Notes: a model not told the origin generated them from the sequence alone. A stretch of DNA of 64,000 nt from Bradyrhizobium sp. WBOS07 (GCF_024585165.1 NZ_CP029008.1:1-64000), one strand, 5' to 3'; positions 8,174-17,828 are shown, counted from the stretch's first letter. Numbers and translations: made by a program.

Positions 8174-9352
8174 ATGTCCGGCTCTCCGACGCAGCCCTAT
8201 GCAAGGCAACCGATGAAAGTGCTGCACGTCGCCGAGACGATTCGCGGCGGGATTGCGAGCTATCTGAACGAGTTGCATCCGCAGCAACAGGCAAGCTTCG
8301 GCGCGGAGAACGTGCACTACATCGTGCCCTCGGATCATCGCCGCGATCTCCCCGGGATCGATGACAACCAGATTACGACGTTCGAGCGATCCGGCCGCAG
8401 CGTCGCCGGACTATTCCAGATGCTGCGCGCGAGCATGCAGGCGCTGGACGCCTTCAAGCCGGACGTGGTGCACCTGCATTCCTCGTTCGCGGGCCTGGTG
8501 CTCCGTCCCGCGCTTGCAGCCCGCTCGGACGGACCGCGCGTCGTCTATTGCCCGCACGGCTGGGCGTTTTCGCGCGAGACCGGCCGCCTCAGTCACGTGG
8601 TGACGAAGGCGGCGGAGAACCTTCTGGCACGAACGTCGGACCGGATCATCTGCATCTCCGGCGACGAGTTCAACGAAGCCGTCCGCGCCGGAATTCCTGC
8701 CGACCGGCTCACCATCGTCCATAACGGCATCTCGAAGACGCGCTCGCCGCAGCCTCTCGCCGCGGACTGGACTTCCAAGAAGGTCAAGGTTCTCTTCATC
8801 GGACGGCTCGACCGTCAGAAGGGCTTTGATCTCCTGATCGAGGCGGCGCGCACGCTCGAAGACGTGCTCGATATCCGCATGATCGGCGCCTCCGTCGTCA
8901 ACAAATACGAAGGTCCGAGCGTCCCGTCCAACGTCACCCTGTTGGGCTGGCTCGACCGCCCGACCATCGAGACCCAGCTCGAGGCCGCCGATCTCGTCGT
9001 GATCCCGTCACGATGGGAAGCCTTCGGCCTCGTTGCCCTGGAGGCGATGCGCGCGGCAAAACCCATCCTGGCGTTCCGCAGCGGAGCCTTGCCCGAGATC
9101 GTGGTCGACGGCGTCACCGGCGTGCTTTGCGAGCCCGTCGGCGTTCAGCCGCTCGTGGACGGTTTTCGGCGGGCCCTCGATTTCGATCTCAGGGTGTTGG
9201 GACAGCGCGGCTACGACCGCTTCAAGCAGCTGTATGACGTTCAGAAGACGCATGGGCAGTTGCAGCAGGTCTATCTCGAGCTGCTGCAGAACGACCAGAC
9301 ACCGGTCGAGGCGAAGGCGGGACTGCAGTCGGATCTCTCCAAGAATTTCTGA
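8174..9352 (+). CDS. Glycosyltransferase family 4 (GT-B)
   Basis: 392 residues. The acceptor lobe begins at KVLHVAETIRGGIASYL; the donor lobe has LFIGRLDRQKGFDLLIEA and the EX7E motif in PSRWEAFGLVALEAM. A cytoplasmic sugar transferase of the EPS pathway. An agggat ribosome-binding site 7 bp upstream supports ATG 8174, although an ATG at 8213 is closer to the conserved start. Its stop overlaps the ATG of the next gene (TGATG), so the two are translationally coupled. Sugar specificity is not readable. Confidence 0.87.
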   Translation: MSGSPTQPYARQPMKVLHVAETIRGGIASYLNELHPQQQASFGAENVHYIVPSDHRRDLPGIDDNQITTFERSGRSVAGLFQMLRASMQALDAFKPDVVHLHSSFAGLVLRPALAARSDGPRVVYCPHGWAFSRETGRLSHVVTKAAENLLARTSDRIICISGDEFNEAVRAGIPADRLTIVHNGISKTRSPQPLAADWTSKKVKVLFIGRLDRQKGFDLLIEAARTLEDVLDIRMIGASVVNKYEGPSVPSNVTLLGWLDRPTIETQLEAADLVVIPSRWEAFGLVALEAMRAAKPILAFRSGALPEIVVDGVTGVLCEPVGVQPLVDGFRRALDFDLRVLGQRGYDRFKQLYDVQKTHGQLQQVYLELLQNDQTPVEAKAGLQSDLSKNF

Positions 9353-10689
9353 TGGCTCCGCTATTCCCACGCACCTTGGTTCGCGACAGTCTCCGCCTCG
9401 CGAGCCTCATCGCATCCATTTTTCTGCCGGTCTCCGTCTGCGCTCAGCAGGCGCAGCCGCTCGATGCCCGATTCCTGCTGGGCGTCGGCACGCATCAGGG
9501 CCTGGGCGGCCCGGTGAGCGCTCGCGGATATGTGCCTTCGGAGAACGTCGCCCAGATCAAGCAGCTCGGCCTCAACGCCTTCCGCGATGATTTTCCCTGG
9601 TCCGATTTCGAGACGGGGGGACGCCGGATGGGGTTCACGCCCAGGCTCGGCAGGCTGGAATCGCAAGTCAGGTCCGGCGTCGCGCGGCCCCTTCTGATCC
9701 TTGCGTTCGGTCATCACCTGGTTCCGAATTCCTCGCCGCCCACCACCGACGAGGCGCGGCAGCGGTTCGCCGATTATGCCGCGGCGGCGGCGCAATCGGT
9801 CTTGCCGCAGCAGCCGCTCTTCGAGCTCTGGAACGAATGGAACCTGGCGGCGAAGAAGGATGCCGCGTTCTCGCCGGAGAACTATCTGGCACTCGCGCAA
9901 GTCGCGCGGCCGGCGGTCAAGCGCGTTGCGCCGAATGCGCCGTTCCTGGTCGGTGCGCTCGGCGACGACCTTGGCTGGACCTGGACGGAGAAGATGCTGC
10001 GATCCGGCATCCTTCAATATGCCGACGGCGCTTCGATCCATCTCTACAATTTCTGCATGGGCCCGAGCAAGCGCACCTCGGCCGAGATCATCGAGCGACT
10101 GACGGCGTTTCACCGCCTGGTCGGCCAGGCCAGCGGAAACCCCGACTTCCCGATCTATGTCACCGAGACCGGCTGGACCACGGCGAGCAATAAATGCGGC
10201 GTCAGCGAGCAGGCCCAGGCCGACAATAGTGCGCAGCTGATCCTGTGGGCATCGACCGCGGCGCGCTGGCTCAAGGGCATGTGGCTCTACGAGCTCAAGG
10301 ACAGCGGACAGAATCCATCGGACCTGGAGCACAATTTTGGGCTCTATCGTTTCGACAATTCGCCGAAGCCCGTGGCCTGCGCGGTGCAGGGCGCCTGGGC
10401 CTTCATCCGCTCCAGCCTGAGTGCCGAACGTCGCGAGCTCGCCAGCGGCGTCGTGTCGATCAATGCATCAACGACCGCGGGCGGCAGAATTGCGGTCTGG
10501 TCCGAGACTCCGGACCGACGTTACGAAATCCGGCTCAAGGGGGATCCGCAAGGGGCGAGCTTTGCGATGCCGTGCGACCAGGCGGCAAGGCCTGCATCCG
10601 GGGTCTGGATTCCCGTCTCGAGCACTCCGGTTCTGATTGCAGCCAATGACAGTGCCGTTCCTGCCCTGGAGATCAGGCCGGCGCGGTAG
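9352..10689 (+). CDS. Secreted PslG/GH39-like glycosidase
   Basis: 445 residues. A signal peptide (residues 1-31, ending SVCA-QQ) is followed by a TIM-barrel clan-A glycosidase domain. The acid/base Glu is E162 in ELWNEWN and the nucleophile E272 in VTETGW; a WLYELKD strand and a small C-terminal beta domain follow. This layout matches PslG of Pseudomonas, a periplasmic endoglycosidase that trims exopolysaccharide during export. It is coupled to the upstream glycosyltransferase by a 1-bp TGATG overlap, so a role in processing this EPS is likely. Its catalytic domain resembles the N-terminal domain of the 13870 gene: both share a TETG(W/Y)TT segment and a YEL(K/F)D...NFGL segment. Confidence 0.8.
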   Translation: MAPLFPRTLVRDSLRLASLIASIFLPVSVCAQQAQPLDARFLLGVGTHQGLGGPVSARGYVPSENVAQIKQLGLNAFRDDFPWSDFETGGRRMGFTPRLGRLESQVRSGVARPLLILAFGHHLVPNSSPPTTDEARQRFADYAAAAAQSVLPQQPLFELWNEWNLAAKKDAAFSPENYLALAQVARPAVKRVAPNAPFLVGALGDDLGWTWTEKMLRSGILQYADGASIHLYNFCMGPSKRTSAEIIERLTAFHRLVGQASGNPDFPIYVTETGWTTASNKCGVSEQAQADNSAQLILWASTAARWLKGMWLYELKDSGQNPSDLEHNFGLYRFDNSPKPVACAVQGAWAFIRSSLSAERRELASGVVSINASTTAGGRIAVWSETPDRRYEIRLKGDPQGASFAMPCDQAARPASGVWIPVSSTPVLIAANDSAVPALEIRPAR

Positions 10690-10718
10690 AGCCTATTTAC
10701 AGACATGAGGTTGACGCG

Positions 10719-11993
10719 ATGAAAGTTCTTTTGACGTCCACGCTTTATCCGACGCCTCAGGCACCCAAGATCGTGGGCGGCGCGGAGATCTTTGCTCGTC
10801 GTTTCGCCGAAGGCCTGGCGCAACGCGGCGACGAGGTGGAAGTGATCCGGGCCTCGTCCAGGCCCGAGCAGGCCCCGGAAACCTGCGACGGCATCAACGT
10901 CTATTCCGCGCCGGTGCGGAACGTGTATCTGCCCTTCACGGAGCAGAAGAACGTCGCGCTGCGCAGCATCTGGCACGCGGTCGACGACTGGCAGATGCAG
11001 GCCCCCATGATCGCGGAACGCATCCGGGCCTTCAAGCCGGACGTGCTGCACTCCAACAATCTGTCGGGCCTCACCACCGCGATATGGCGGGTTGCCGCCC
11101 AGCTCGGCGTTCCCGTGCTTCACACGCTTCACGACTATTATCTGACCTGCCCGCGCTGCTCCCGCTTCGACAATGGACGGTCCTGCGAGCACACCTGCAC
11201 GAGCTGCGCTGTTCTGACCTTTCATCGCAAGCGTGCCACGCACTGGCTCAGCGCCGTGGTCGGCGTCAGCGAACGCGTCCTGTCGATTCATACCGACATG
11301 GGCATGTTCGCGGACACGCCGATCCGCACCGTGATCCGCAACGCCTCGACCGAGCCGCCGCGTGAACCCTATCCCCGTCCGGTCTGCACCACCGAGGTGA
11401 CGTTCGGATTCATCGGCCGGCTCACCGAAGAGAAGGGCATTGACAACCTGATGCATGCCCTCGCCATGCTGCCCCCCGACCGCATCCGGATGATGATCGC
11501 CGGCCGGGTTAGCGAGGAGGAGCAGCGCCGCCTGAAGGCCATCGCGCCGCATGCGCGCATCGAGTTCATGGGCTTCGTGGCGCCGGACGATTTCTACAGG
11601 CAGGTCGACGTGGTGGTCGCGCCCTCGATCTGGCACGACCCCGGTCCACTGGTCGTTGCAGATGCCAAGGCGGCCGGCAGGCCGCTGCTCGGAACCCGCT
11701 TCGGCGGCATGCCCGAGGTCATCGAGCACGGCGTGACGGGCTGGCTGACCGAGGCCGATCCGCAATCCCTGGCCAGGAGCATGCTCGCAGTCGCCGACGA
11801 TCCGCACAAGATCGACGAGATCAGCCGACGCCTGATCGCGGATACCAACAAGTGGATTTTTGCCGACGTGCTGTCTTCATACAAGAACCTGTATGAACAA
11901 TTGCGCGAACAGCGGATGTCGCGCATGCGCGCTGCGACGAATGAAGCGCCGCAGGGACGGGCCGTCGGCAAGGAGCGCCTCATTCCGCGATGA
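10719..11993 (+). CDS. Glycosyltransferase family 4 (GT-B)
   Basis: 424 residues with GT4 organisation: VGGAEIFARRFAEGLAQRGDEV at the N-terminus, a HTLHDYYLTCPRC insert with a small Cys cluster, FGFIGRLTEEKGIDNL opening the donor lobe and PEVIEHGVTGWL after the donor loop. The usual EX7E is altered: the stretch reads SIWHDPGPLVVADAKAAG, with His-Asp at the first position and Asp in place of the second Glu, a variant seen in some EPS glycosyltransferases. gaggt 8 bp upstream supports the ATG. It lies 29 bp after the glycosidase and 10 bp before the flippase, in one operon. Confidence 0.85.
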   Translation: MKVLLTSTLYPTPQAPKIVGGAEIFARRFAEGLAQRGDEVEVIRASSRPEQAPETCDGINVYSAPVRNVYLPFTEQKNVALRSIWHAVDDWQMQAPMIAERIRAFKPDVLHSNNLSGLTTAIWRVAAQLGVPVLHTLHDYYLTCPRCSRFDNGRSCEHTCTSCAVLTFHRKRATHWLSAVVGVSERVLSIHTDMGMFADTPIRTVIRNASTEPPREPYPRPVCTTEVTFGFIGRLTEEKGIDNLMHALAMLPPDRIRMMIAGRVSEEEQRRLKAIAPHARIEFMGFVAPDDFYRQVDVVVAPSIWHDPGPLVVADAKAAGRPLLGTRFGGMPEVIEHGVTGWLTEADPQSLARSMLAVADDPHKIDEISRRLIADTNKWIFADVLSSYKNLYEQLREQRMSRMRAATNEAPQGRAVGKERLIPR

Positions 11994-12003
11994 CACGCCT
12001 GCG

Positions 12004-13395
12004 ATGACACGTCTCTTGGCGATGGCGGGCTACGTCTATCAGAGCGCCGCGGCGATCATCCTGATCTTCGCGATCAGCCATCTGTTGCCCGCCGCCGACT
12101 ACACCAACTTTTCCCTCGCGCTGGCCTCGAGCCAATTGCTCTGCGTCCTGATGTTCGAGTGGCTGCAGCTGGCGGGACTGCGCTTTCTGGCGGCAGCCAA
12201 GGAGAACGAGGCGGCCCGGCTGAGGTGGTCGCTGCTTGCAGCCGGCCTGTCGAGCGCGGCGGCGCTGGTCGTGGTCGGCGGCTGCGCATCTCTGGCCAGT
12301 GTGCTCCCGACAGGGATCGTGGCGTTGGGTCTGGGCATCTCCGTCCTGCAGGGCCTGACGGACCTCTATTTCCTGTCGGTCCGCCTGTCCGACCGGCTCG
12401 GCATCGCCTCTTTCCTGCTTGCGCTGCGTGCCACCGGGCTTCTGGCCGGTGCTGTCGCGGCAGGCGTGTTCTCGGGGACGGCCGAAGCGGCGCTGCTCGG
12501 CATCGCGTCGGGGCACGTTCTGGGCCTCCTCGCCGGCCTGGCCGCATATCGCACGCCGATGGAGCGGGTGCCGTTGCAGAGGATGCTGGCGGACTGGAAG
12601 GACTTCTCCCGCTACGGGATGCTCGCGGCGGGCGCATCCGTCATCCATCTGTCGGTGCCGGTGCTGCTCCGCGTCGTCATCCTCGGCCGGCTCGGCGCGA
12701 CGGGAGCCGGCGCCGGATTTTCGATGGCGCTCGACCTCCTGCAGCGCCCGTTCTGGGTCCTCAATGCGGCGATCCACACCGTGAGCTATCCGGAGGTCGT
12801 CAACGACTTCGAACACGGAGGCAGCGCAAGATCGGTGCAGTCGGCGCGCCGGATGTTCGAATTCATGATCTGCACGACCCTCGTGCTGCTCGGCGGACTG
12901 ATCGGATTCATTCCGGACGCAGCACGTATCCTGGTGCCCCAGGCGAGCCTGGCTGGATTTCTGGAGACGGCGCCAATGGTCGCCGCCTTCTATTTCCTGC
13001 ACACCCATTTGCAGGCGACGGCCGCGGTCGTCCCCCACCTCGAGAAGCTGGCGACCAGGCTCGTGCTCGTCGCGGCCGGCCAGCTCGCCGTCGTGGTGGC
13101 CGTCTCCCTGGTCGCGGTGTCGGCCGGCCTGTCGCCGCGAGGGGCCGTCGGCTGGGCTGCGGTCGCCACGTTCGCGACGATCCTGGTCGCACTCGGCCCG
13201 ACCCTGCGGTTCGAGGCGTTCCCGCGCTGGCCGCTGGTGATGCAGGCCTTGGTGGCCGCACTCCTGATCGGATCGCTCGGCTCACTGCCGACGGAGCCCA
13301 CGACGTGGCTCGCCGGCAAGATCTTGATCGCCGCGATTGCGACGGCGGTGATCGGATGGCGCGGCGACTTCCTGATGCTGGCCCGCCGCGGCTGA
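12004..13395 (+). CDS. Polysaccharide flippase (Wzx/MOP superfamily)
   Basis: About 463 residues with 12 or so hydrophobic segments, starting MTRLLAMAGYVYQSAAAIILIFA, and no signal for another fold. This is the lipopolysaccharide/EPS export family that flips undecaprenyl-linked repeat units to the periplasmic face. ATG 12004 is chosen because hydrophobicity starts there and it lies 10 bp after the preceding stop; the frame is open from 11860, but that part overlaps the glycosyltransferase. It is one of two flippases in this EPS locus, which may mean two polymers. Confidence 0.8.
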   Translation: MTRLLAMAGYVYQSAAAIILIFAISHLLPAADYTNFSLALASSQLLCVLMFEWLQLAGLRFLAAAKENEAARLRWSLLAAGLSSAAALVVVGGCASLASVLPTGIVALGLGISVLQGLTDLYFLSVRLSDRLGIASFLLALRATGLLAGAVAAGVFSGTAEAALLGIASGHVLGLLAGLAAYRTPMERVPLQRMLADWKDFSRYGMLAAGASVIHLSVPVLLRVVILGRLGATGAGAGFSMALDLLQRPFWVLNAAIHTVSYPEVVNDFEHGGSARSVQSARRMFEFMICTTLVLLGGLIGFIPDAARILVPQASLAGFLETAPMVAAFYFLHTHLQATAAVVPHLEKLATRLVLVAAGQLAVVVAVSLVAVSAGLSPRGAVGWAAVATFATILVALGPTLRFEAFPRWPLVMQALVAALLIGSLGSLPTEPTTWLAGKILIAAIATAVIGWRGDFLMLARRG

Positions 13396-13869
13396 TTTGC
13401 GCACCGACCGTCTGTCGTGCACGCCGGGTTCCGGCAAGGAACCGGCGTCGCCAACAAGGAGCGTCTGCACCATCTCTGAGCATACACAACCCTTGCGGGT
13501 ATATTGCATGCCTTAACCGCCCACGGAAGCGGCATCTGCGATCTTCGCGTGCGAACGACGTACCGAGAACGGCGACAAGCGAGTCGCGTGAGCCCGCTCC
13601 CAACAAAAATTGCAAAATCTTTCTGCGTCGCCTGCGCATACATTCAGCAGCGCAAATCGAGAAAATCTTGAAAGCGCCTTTCTCGCGCCACGTCGATCCG
13701 GCATCGCTCAAACATTCTGCTGCCAACGGGCAAGTCTGTTCCTGCACAAGGAACCTCGTTTCGCTCGCGATTTGCAGCTTCGATTTTTATCTGAAATTCA
13801 CACTCCACAGAGAAGCTTGAACGCAAATCCCTGCGAGCATTCTCGCTCGCGCTGAAACTCGAGTGTGCA
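13396..13869. other. Intergenic region, likely promoter of the 13870 gene
   Basis: 474 bp with no supportable gene. It becomes AT-richer toward the right (about 13590-13800: runs such as caaaaattgcaaaatctttc and ttcgatttttatctgaaattc), consistent with a promoter for the large repeat protein. No clear hairpin terminator for the flippase operon was found. Confidence 0.5.
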
Positions 13870-16800
13870 ATGTCCGATCAAACCATCCTGTCCGCCAGCG
13901 GCTTCATCAACTCCATTGGCGTCAACACGCACGCCGGCTTCGGATGGACCGGCTACAACAATCTCGCGATGATGGTCGACAACCTCGAGTATCTCGGCGT
14001 CACCCATCTCCGCGACGCGATGGGAACCAGCCCGGCTGCGCAACCCGTGGTCGAGGGACTGGCCGCAGCCGGCTACAAGTTCGACTTCCTCGTGTCGTCC
14101 GCCCTGCCCCAGACCGACACGGCCGGACTGCAGAAATACATCGCCTCGCTGGAGAAGTTCGCGACGACCTATGCGGGCAGCATCAGCGCCATCGAAGGGC
14201 TCAACGAAGCCAATCACCAGCCCTTCAGCTACAACGGCAGCTCGAGCCTCACCGCCGCAGCCCAGTTCCAGAGCGCGCTCTATCAGGCCGTCAATGCCAA
14301 TGCCACGCTCGGCAGCATCCCCGTCTTCAATCTGTCATTGGCCTACAACGATCCGCAGGGCTACAGCCAGCTCGGCGACATGTCGGGCTCGGTCGACTAC
14401 GCCAACGCCCATGCCTATGTCAGCACCAGCCTGACGACCAGCAGCTCAATTTCGGCGACGCTGAGCGCCGTCATGACCGCGGCGCCGGGCAAGCCCGTCG
14501 TCATCACCGAGACCGGCTACACCACGCAGGCCAACACCCAATATCTCGGCGTCAACGAAACGGTGCAGGCCAAATCGATCCTGAACACCCTGGTCGATGC
14601 CTACAAGGCCGGGGTGAGCGCGACCTATCTCTACGAGCTGTTCGATCGCGACTCGTCCGCCGGCAACACCAATCCCGAGGCCAACTTCGGACTGTTCAAT
14701 TCCGACGGGACGCCGAAGCTCGCCGCCACGGCGATTCACAACCTGACGTCCATCCTGGCCGACGACGGCAAGGGCGGCCTGCAGCCGACCGATCCGTTGA
14801 ACTACACCCTGAGCAACATGCCGGCCACCGGCAACAGCATGGTGCTCGGCAAGAGCAACGGCGCCTACGAACTCGTCGTGTGGGCGGAGCCGAAGCTCTG
14901 GAACGATTCCACCGATACCGAGCTGACCAATACGGCCCAGACGGTCACCGTGAACCTCGGCGGCGTGCATCATTCGGTGAAAGTGTACGACACCCTGACG
15001 GGAACCACGGCGATTGCCAGCTACACCGACGTCAGCTCGATCACGATTCCGGTCAGCGACCACCCGCTGATCATCGAGATCGACGCGCCCCCGGCCACTT
15101 CGACTCCGCCCGACACAAGGACCAGCGTCAGCGGCACGGCGGCCGAAATCGTGCCTGAGCTGTCCGACCTGAGCGACTCCACGGCGCTGCAGACCATCAC
15201 GCTGACCGACTCGCACGTCCTGCCCGTCGCCTCGAAGGCGACCATGGACTACATCATCGCCCATTACGGCAGCGCGCTGTCCAAGATCCAGGGCGGCTAC
15301 TCGTTCGCGGTGACGAACACCGCCTCGACCTGGAGCAGCACGAAGACCTATGATGCGAGCGGAACGCTGCTGTCGAAGTCGGATACCGGCCTGAACTCGA
15401 GCGGGCAGCCGACCTCGACCACCGTGGCCTACTCCGACGGTTCCAAGGATCTGATCAGCTACACGGGCGGCGTGATGACGAAGTTCGTCCACGTCGGCAC
15501 CGACGGAATCAGGACCACCGACACCTACAACACGGCCGGAACGCTTCTGAGCGAAATCGTCCAGAAGTCCGACGGCTATTACTCCACCACGCTCTACACC
15601 GCCGGCGTGAAGACCGCCGCCTATGTCAAGAACGCGGACCGTTCGCAAGACAACTATACCTACAACATCACGGGCAAGAGCTTCACCACCCAGGTGCAGC
15701 ACCTCGACGCCTCGGGGAAGGTCACCTCGGTGATCCGCAGCCACGCGGACGGTTCGCTGGATTCGACCCAGGTCTACAACAGCGACGGCAGCAGCGTGAT
15801 CACCACCTACAGCGCCACCGGCGTCAAGCTGGGGGAGACCACCTATCATGCCGACCGCAGCAAGGATGTCTGGACCTACAACATCGCGGGCCAGAACTAC
15901 ACGACCGAGCACTACGACTACGACGCGAACGGGTTCATCACCAGCCTGACGCGCCTGCACGGCGACGGCAGTCTCGCCTTCAAGCTGGTCCAGACCACTG
16001 ACGGCACCAAGACGACCGATTGGTACAATGCCGCCGGCGTTCTCACCAGCGAGGTCGTGCAGACGGCGAACGGCACCATGTCAACGACGACCTACAGCAA
16101 CGGCGTCAAGACCAACACCTATATCAAATATGCCGACGGCAGCCAGGACAATTACGCATTCGGCATCACCGGCAAGAGCTACACCACGCAGATCCAGCAC
16201 GTCGATCCGTCAGGCAACATCACGGCCGTGACCCGCGAGCACGCCGACGGCACGCTCGATTTCACGCAGGTCATCAACGCCGACGGCAGCAGCGTCATCA
16301 CCAACTACGATGCCGCGGGAACGCGGATCAAGGAAGCCAACCTGCACGCCGACGGCAGCAAGGACGTCTTCCTGTTCAACATCACCGGCCAGAACTATAC
16401 GACCGAGCACGACGTCTACGATGCGACCGGCTTCCTCACCACGCTGATCCGCAAGCATGCCGACGGCAGCATGGCGTTCAAGCTGGTGCAGAGCACGGAC
16501 GGGACCAAGACCACCGAGTGGTACGACGCAAAGGGCGTTCTCACCAGCGAGGTGCTCGAGAAGCCGAGCGGCTACAGCTCGAACACGGTGTACACCAACG
16601 GCGTGAAGACCGCGGCTTACATCACCAATGCCGACATGAGCCACGACAATTACAGCTACAACATTACCGGCCAGAGCTACACCACGCAGCACCAGCATCT
16701 CGACCCCACCGGCAAGACGACGGAGGTGACCCGCTGGCACGCCGACGGCTCGCTCGACTACACCCAGGTCGTCAACGACGACGGCAGCAGCGTCGTCACC

Positions 16801-17778
16801 AGCTACGATGCGGCCGGCGTCAAGAAGCTGCAGACCGACTACCACGCCGACGGCTCCAAGGACGTCTACCAGTTCAACATCGTCGGCCAGACCTACACGA
16901 ACGAGCACGACAGCTACGATTCGACCGGCTTCCTCACCAACATCGTGCGCACTCACGCCGACAACAGCCTGGCCTTCACGCTGGAGCAGAGTGCCGACGG
17001 CACCAAGACCTCGGAGTGGTACGACGCCAAGGGCGTCATCACCAACGAGGTGACGACCAAGAGCGACGGTTACAGCTCCACGACCGTCTACACCGCCGGC
17101 GTGAAGACGGCGGCCTATATCAAGAATGCCGACGGCAGCCAGGACAACTGGAACTACAACGTCACCGGGCAGTCCTACACCACCCAGCATCAGCACCTCG
17201 ATGCCTCGGGCAAGCTGGTCGAGCTCACCCGGACCCACGCCGACGGCACGCTGGACTATACCCAGGTAATCCACGACGACGGCAGCAAGCTGACCGACAT
17301 CTACAACAGCGCCGGCAACAAGACCCAGGAGATCGCCAACAACGCCGATGGTTCCAAGGACGTCTTCCTATTCAACTTCAACGGCCAGGCCGGCACCACG
17401 CAGCACGAGAACTACAACAGCGCGAGCGCGCTGCAGTTCTTCGATCAGACCAAGGCCGACGGCACCCACAACGTCACGGCGGTCGCCGGCGGCGTCACGA
17501 TCCAGGGAGGAGCCGGCAACGACGTGTTCTCGGCCGCACCGAGCTCGACCACCATTGCCTACGACCACGGCCAGGACCAGATCCTCAACTTCCAGGCCGG
17601 CGACGGCACGACCCACGACGTGATCCAGATCTCGAAGCTCCTGGCCGAAGACTACAGCCACCTGCAGATGACGCAGTCCGGTACGAACGCGCTCATCACG
17701 TTCTCCGCCACCGACTCGATCCTGCTGAAGAACGTCTATGTCTCCAGCCTGACGAGCCACGACTTCGTGTTCGTCTGA
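13870..17778 (+). CDS. Giant secreted glycosidase with 166-residue repeats and RTX-like tail
   Basis: 1302 residues without a signal peptide, consistent with type I secretion. Residues ~1-420 form a clan-A glycosidase domain like PslG/GH39, with acid/base N112-E113 in EGLNEAN and likely nucleophile E214 in VITETGYTT, then a YLYELFDRD strand. Residues ~530-1205 are a tandem array: four units of 166 residues starting at residues 589, 755, 921 and 1087 with no indels, the last truncated. Each unit is a 72-residue half (ADGSQDNY..ITGKSYTTQ) plus a related 94-residue half (ADGSKDV..NITGQNYTTEH). The last ~90 residues carry GGAGNDVFSA, a hemolysin-type calcium-binding nonapeptide, and a beta-rich end as in RTX export signals. 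Likely binds and cuts the EPS outside the cell; this role is inferred. No type I transporter is adjacent. Confidence 0.85.
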   Translation: MSDQTILSASGFINSIGVNTHAGFGWTGYNNLAMMVDNLEYLGVTHLRDAMGTSPAAQPVVEGLAAAGYKFDFLVSSALPQTDTAGLQKYIASLEKFATTYAGSISAIEGLNEANHQPFSYNGSSSLTAAAQFQSALYQAVNANATLGSIPVFNLSLAYNDPQGYSQLGDMSGSVDYANAHAYVSTSLTTSSSISATLSAVMTAAPGKPVVITETGYTTQANTQYLGVNETVQAKSILNTLVDAYKAGVSATYLYELFDRDSSAGNTNPEANFGLFNSDGTPKLAATAIHNLTSILADDGKGGLQPTDPLNYTLSNMPATGNSMVLGKSNGAYELVVWAEPKLWNDSTDTELTNTAQTVTVNLGGVHHSVKVYDTLTGTTAIASYTDVSSITIPVSDHPLIIEIDAPPATSTPPDTRTSVSGTAAEIVPELSDLSDSTALQTITLTDSHVLPVASKATMDYIIAHYGSALSKIQGGYSFAVTNTASTWSSTKTYDASGTLLSKSDTGLNSSGQPTSTTVAYSDGSKDLISYTGGVMTKFVHVGTDGIRTTDTYNTAGTLLSEIVQKSDGYYSTTLYTAGVKTAAYVKNADRSQDNYTYNITGKSFTTQVQHLDASGKVTSVIRSHADGSLDSTQVYNSDGSSVITTYSATGVKLGETTYHADRSKDVWTYNIAGQNYTTEHYDYDANGFITSLTRLHGDGSLAFKLVQTTDGTKTTDWYNAAGVLTSEVVQTANGTMSTTTYSNGVKTNTYIKYADGSQDNYAFGITGKSYTTQIQHVDPSGNITAVTREHADGTLDFTQVINADGSSVITNYDAAGTRIKEANLHADGSKDVFLFNITGQNYTTEHDVYDATGFLTTLIRKHADGSMAFKLVQSTDGTKTTEWYDAKGVLTSEVLEKPSGYSSNTVYTNGVKTAAYITNADMSHDNYSYNITGQSYTTQHQHLDPTGKTTEVTRWHADGSLDYTQVVNDDGSSVVTSYDAAGVKKLQTDYHADGSKDVYQFNIVGQTYTNEHDSYDSTGFLTNIVRTHADNSLAFTLEQSADGTKTSEWYDAKGVITNEVTTKSDGYSSTTVYTAGVKTAAYIKNADGSQDNWNYNVTGQSYTTQHQHLDASGKLVELTRTHADGTLDYTQVIHDDGSKLTDIYNSAGNKTQEIANNADGSKDVFLFNFNGQAGTTQHENYNSASALQFFDQTKADGTHNVTAVAGGVTIQGGAGNDVFSAAPSSTTIAYDHGQDQILNFQAGDGTTHDVIQISKLLAEDYSHLQMTQSGTNALITFSATDSILLKNVYVSSLTSHDFVFV
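15634..17474 (+). repeat. Exact 498-bp tandem coding repeat, 3.7 copies
   Basis: Equivalent codons recur at 15610, 16108, 16606 and 17104, exactly 498 bp apart each time. The units start at 15634, 16132, 16630 and 17128 and differ by many substitutions but no insertions or deletions. Each unit is itself an old duplication (216 bp plus 282 bp). Confidence 0.95.
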
Positions 17779-17798
17779 GCACGCGCCAGCATGCTTCG

Positions 17799-17828
17799 GG
17801 GGCCGGGACCGTGCAGGATCCCGGCCCC
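17799..17828 (+). terminator. Strong hairpin after the repeat protein
   Basis: A perfect 10-bp stem (ggggccggga / tcccggcccc) with a 10-base loop lies 20 bp after the stop codon. The following run of T is weak (gttcatttgttg), so it is terminator-like rather than canonical. Confidence 0.6.

Noticed and set aside
14446..15960. 504-residue open frame on the minus strand
   Set aside because: It lies antisense to the repeat glycosidase, whose frame shows clear domains, active-site motifs and repeats. The antisense frame is open because of GC-rich codons and shows no recognisable domain.
15634..17474. CRISPR-like or mobile tandem array
   Set aside because: Unit length is 498 bp with divergent copies in one reading frame, so it is a protein repeat. 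No short direct repeats with unique spacers were seen anywhere.
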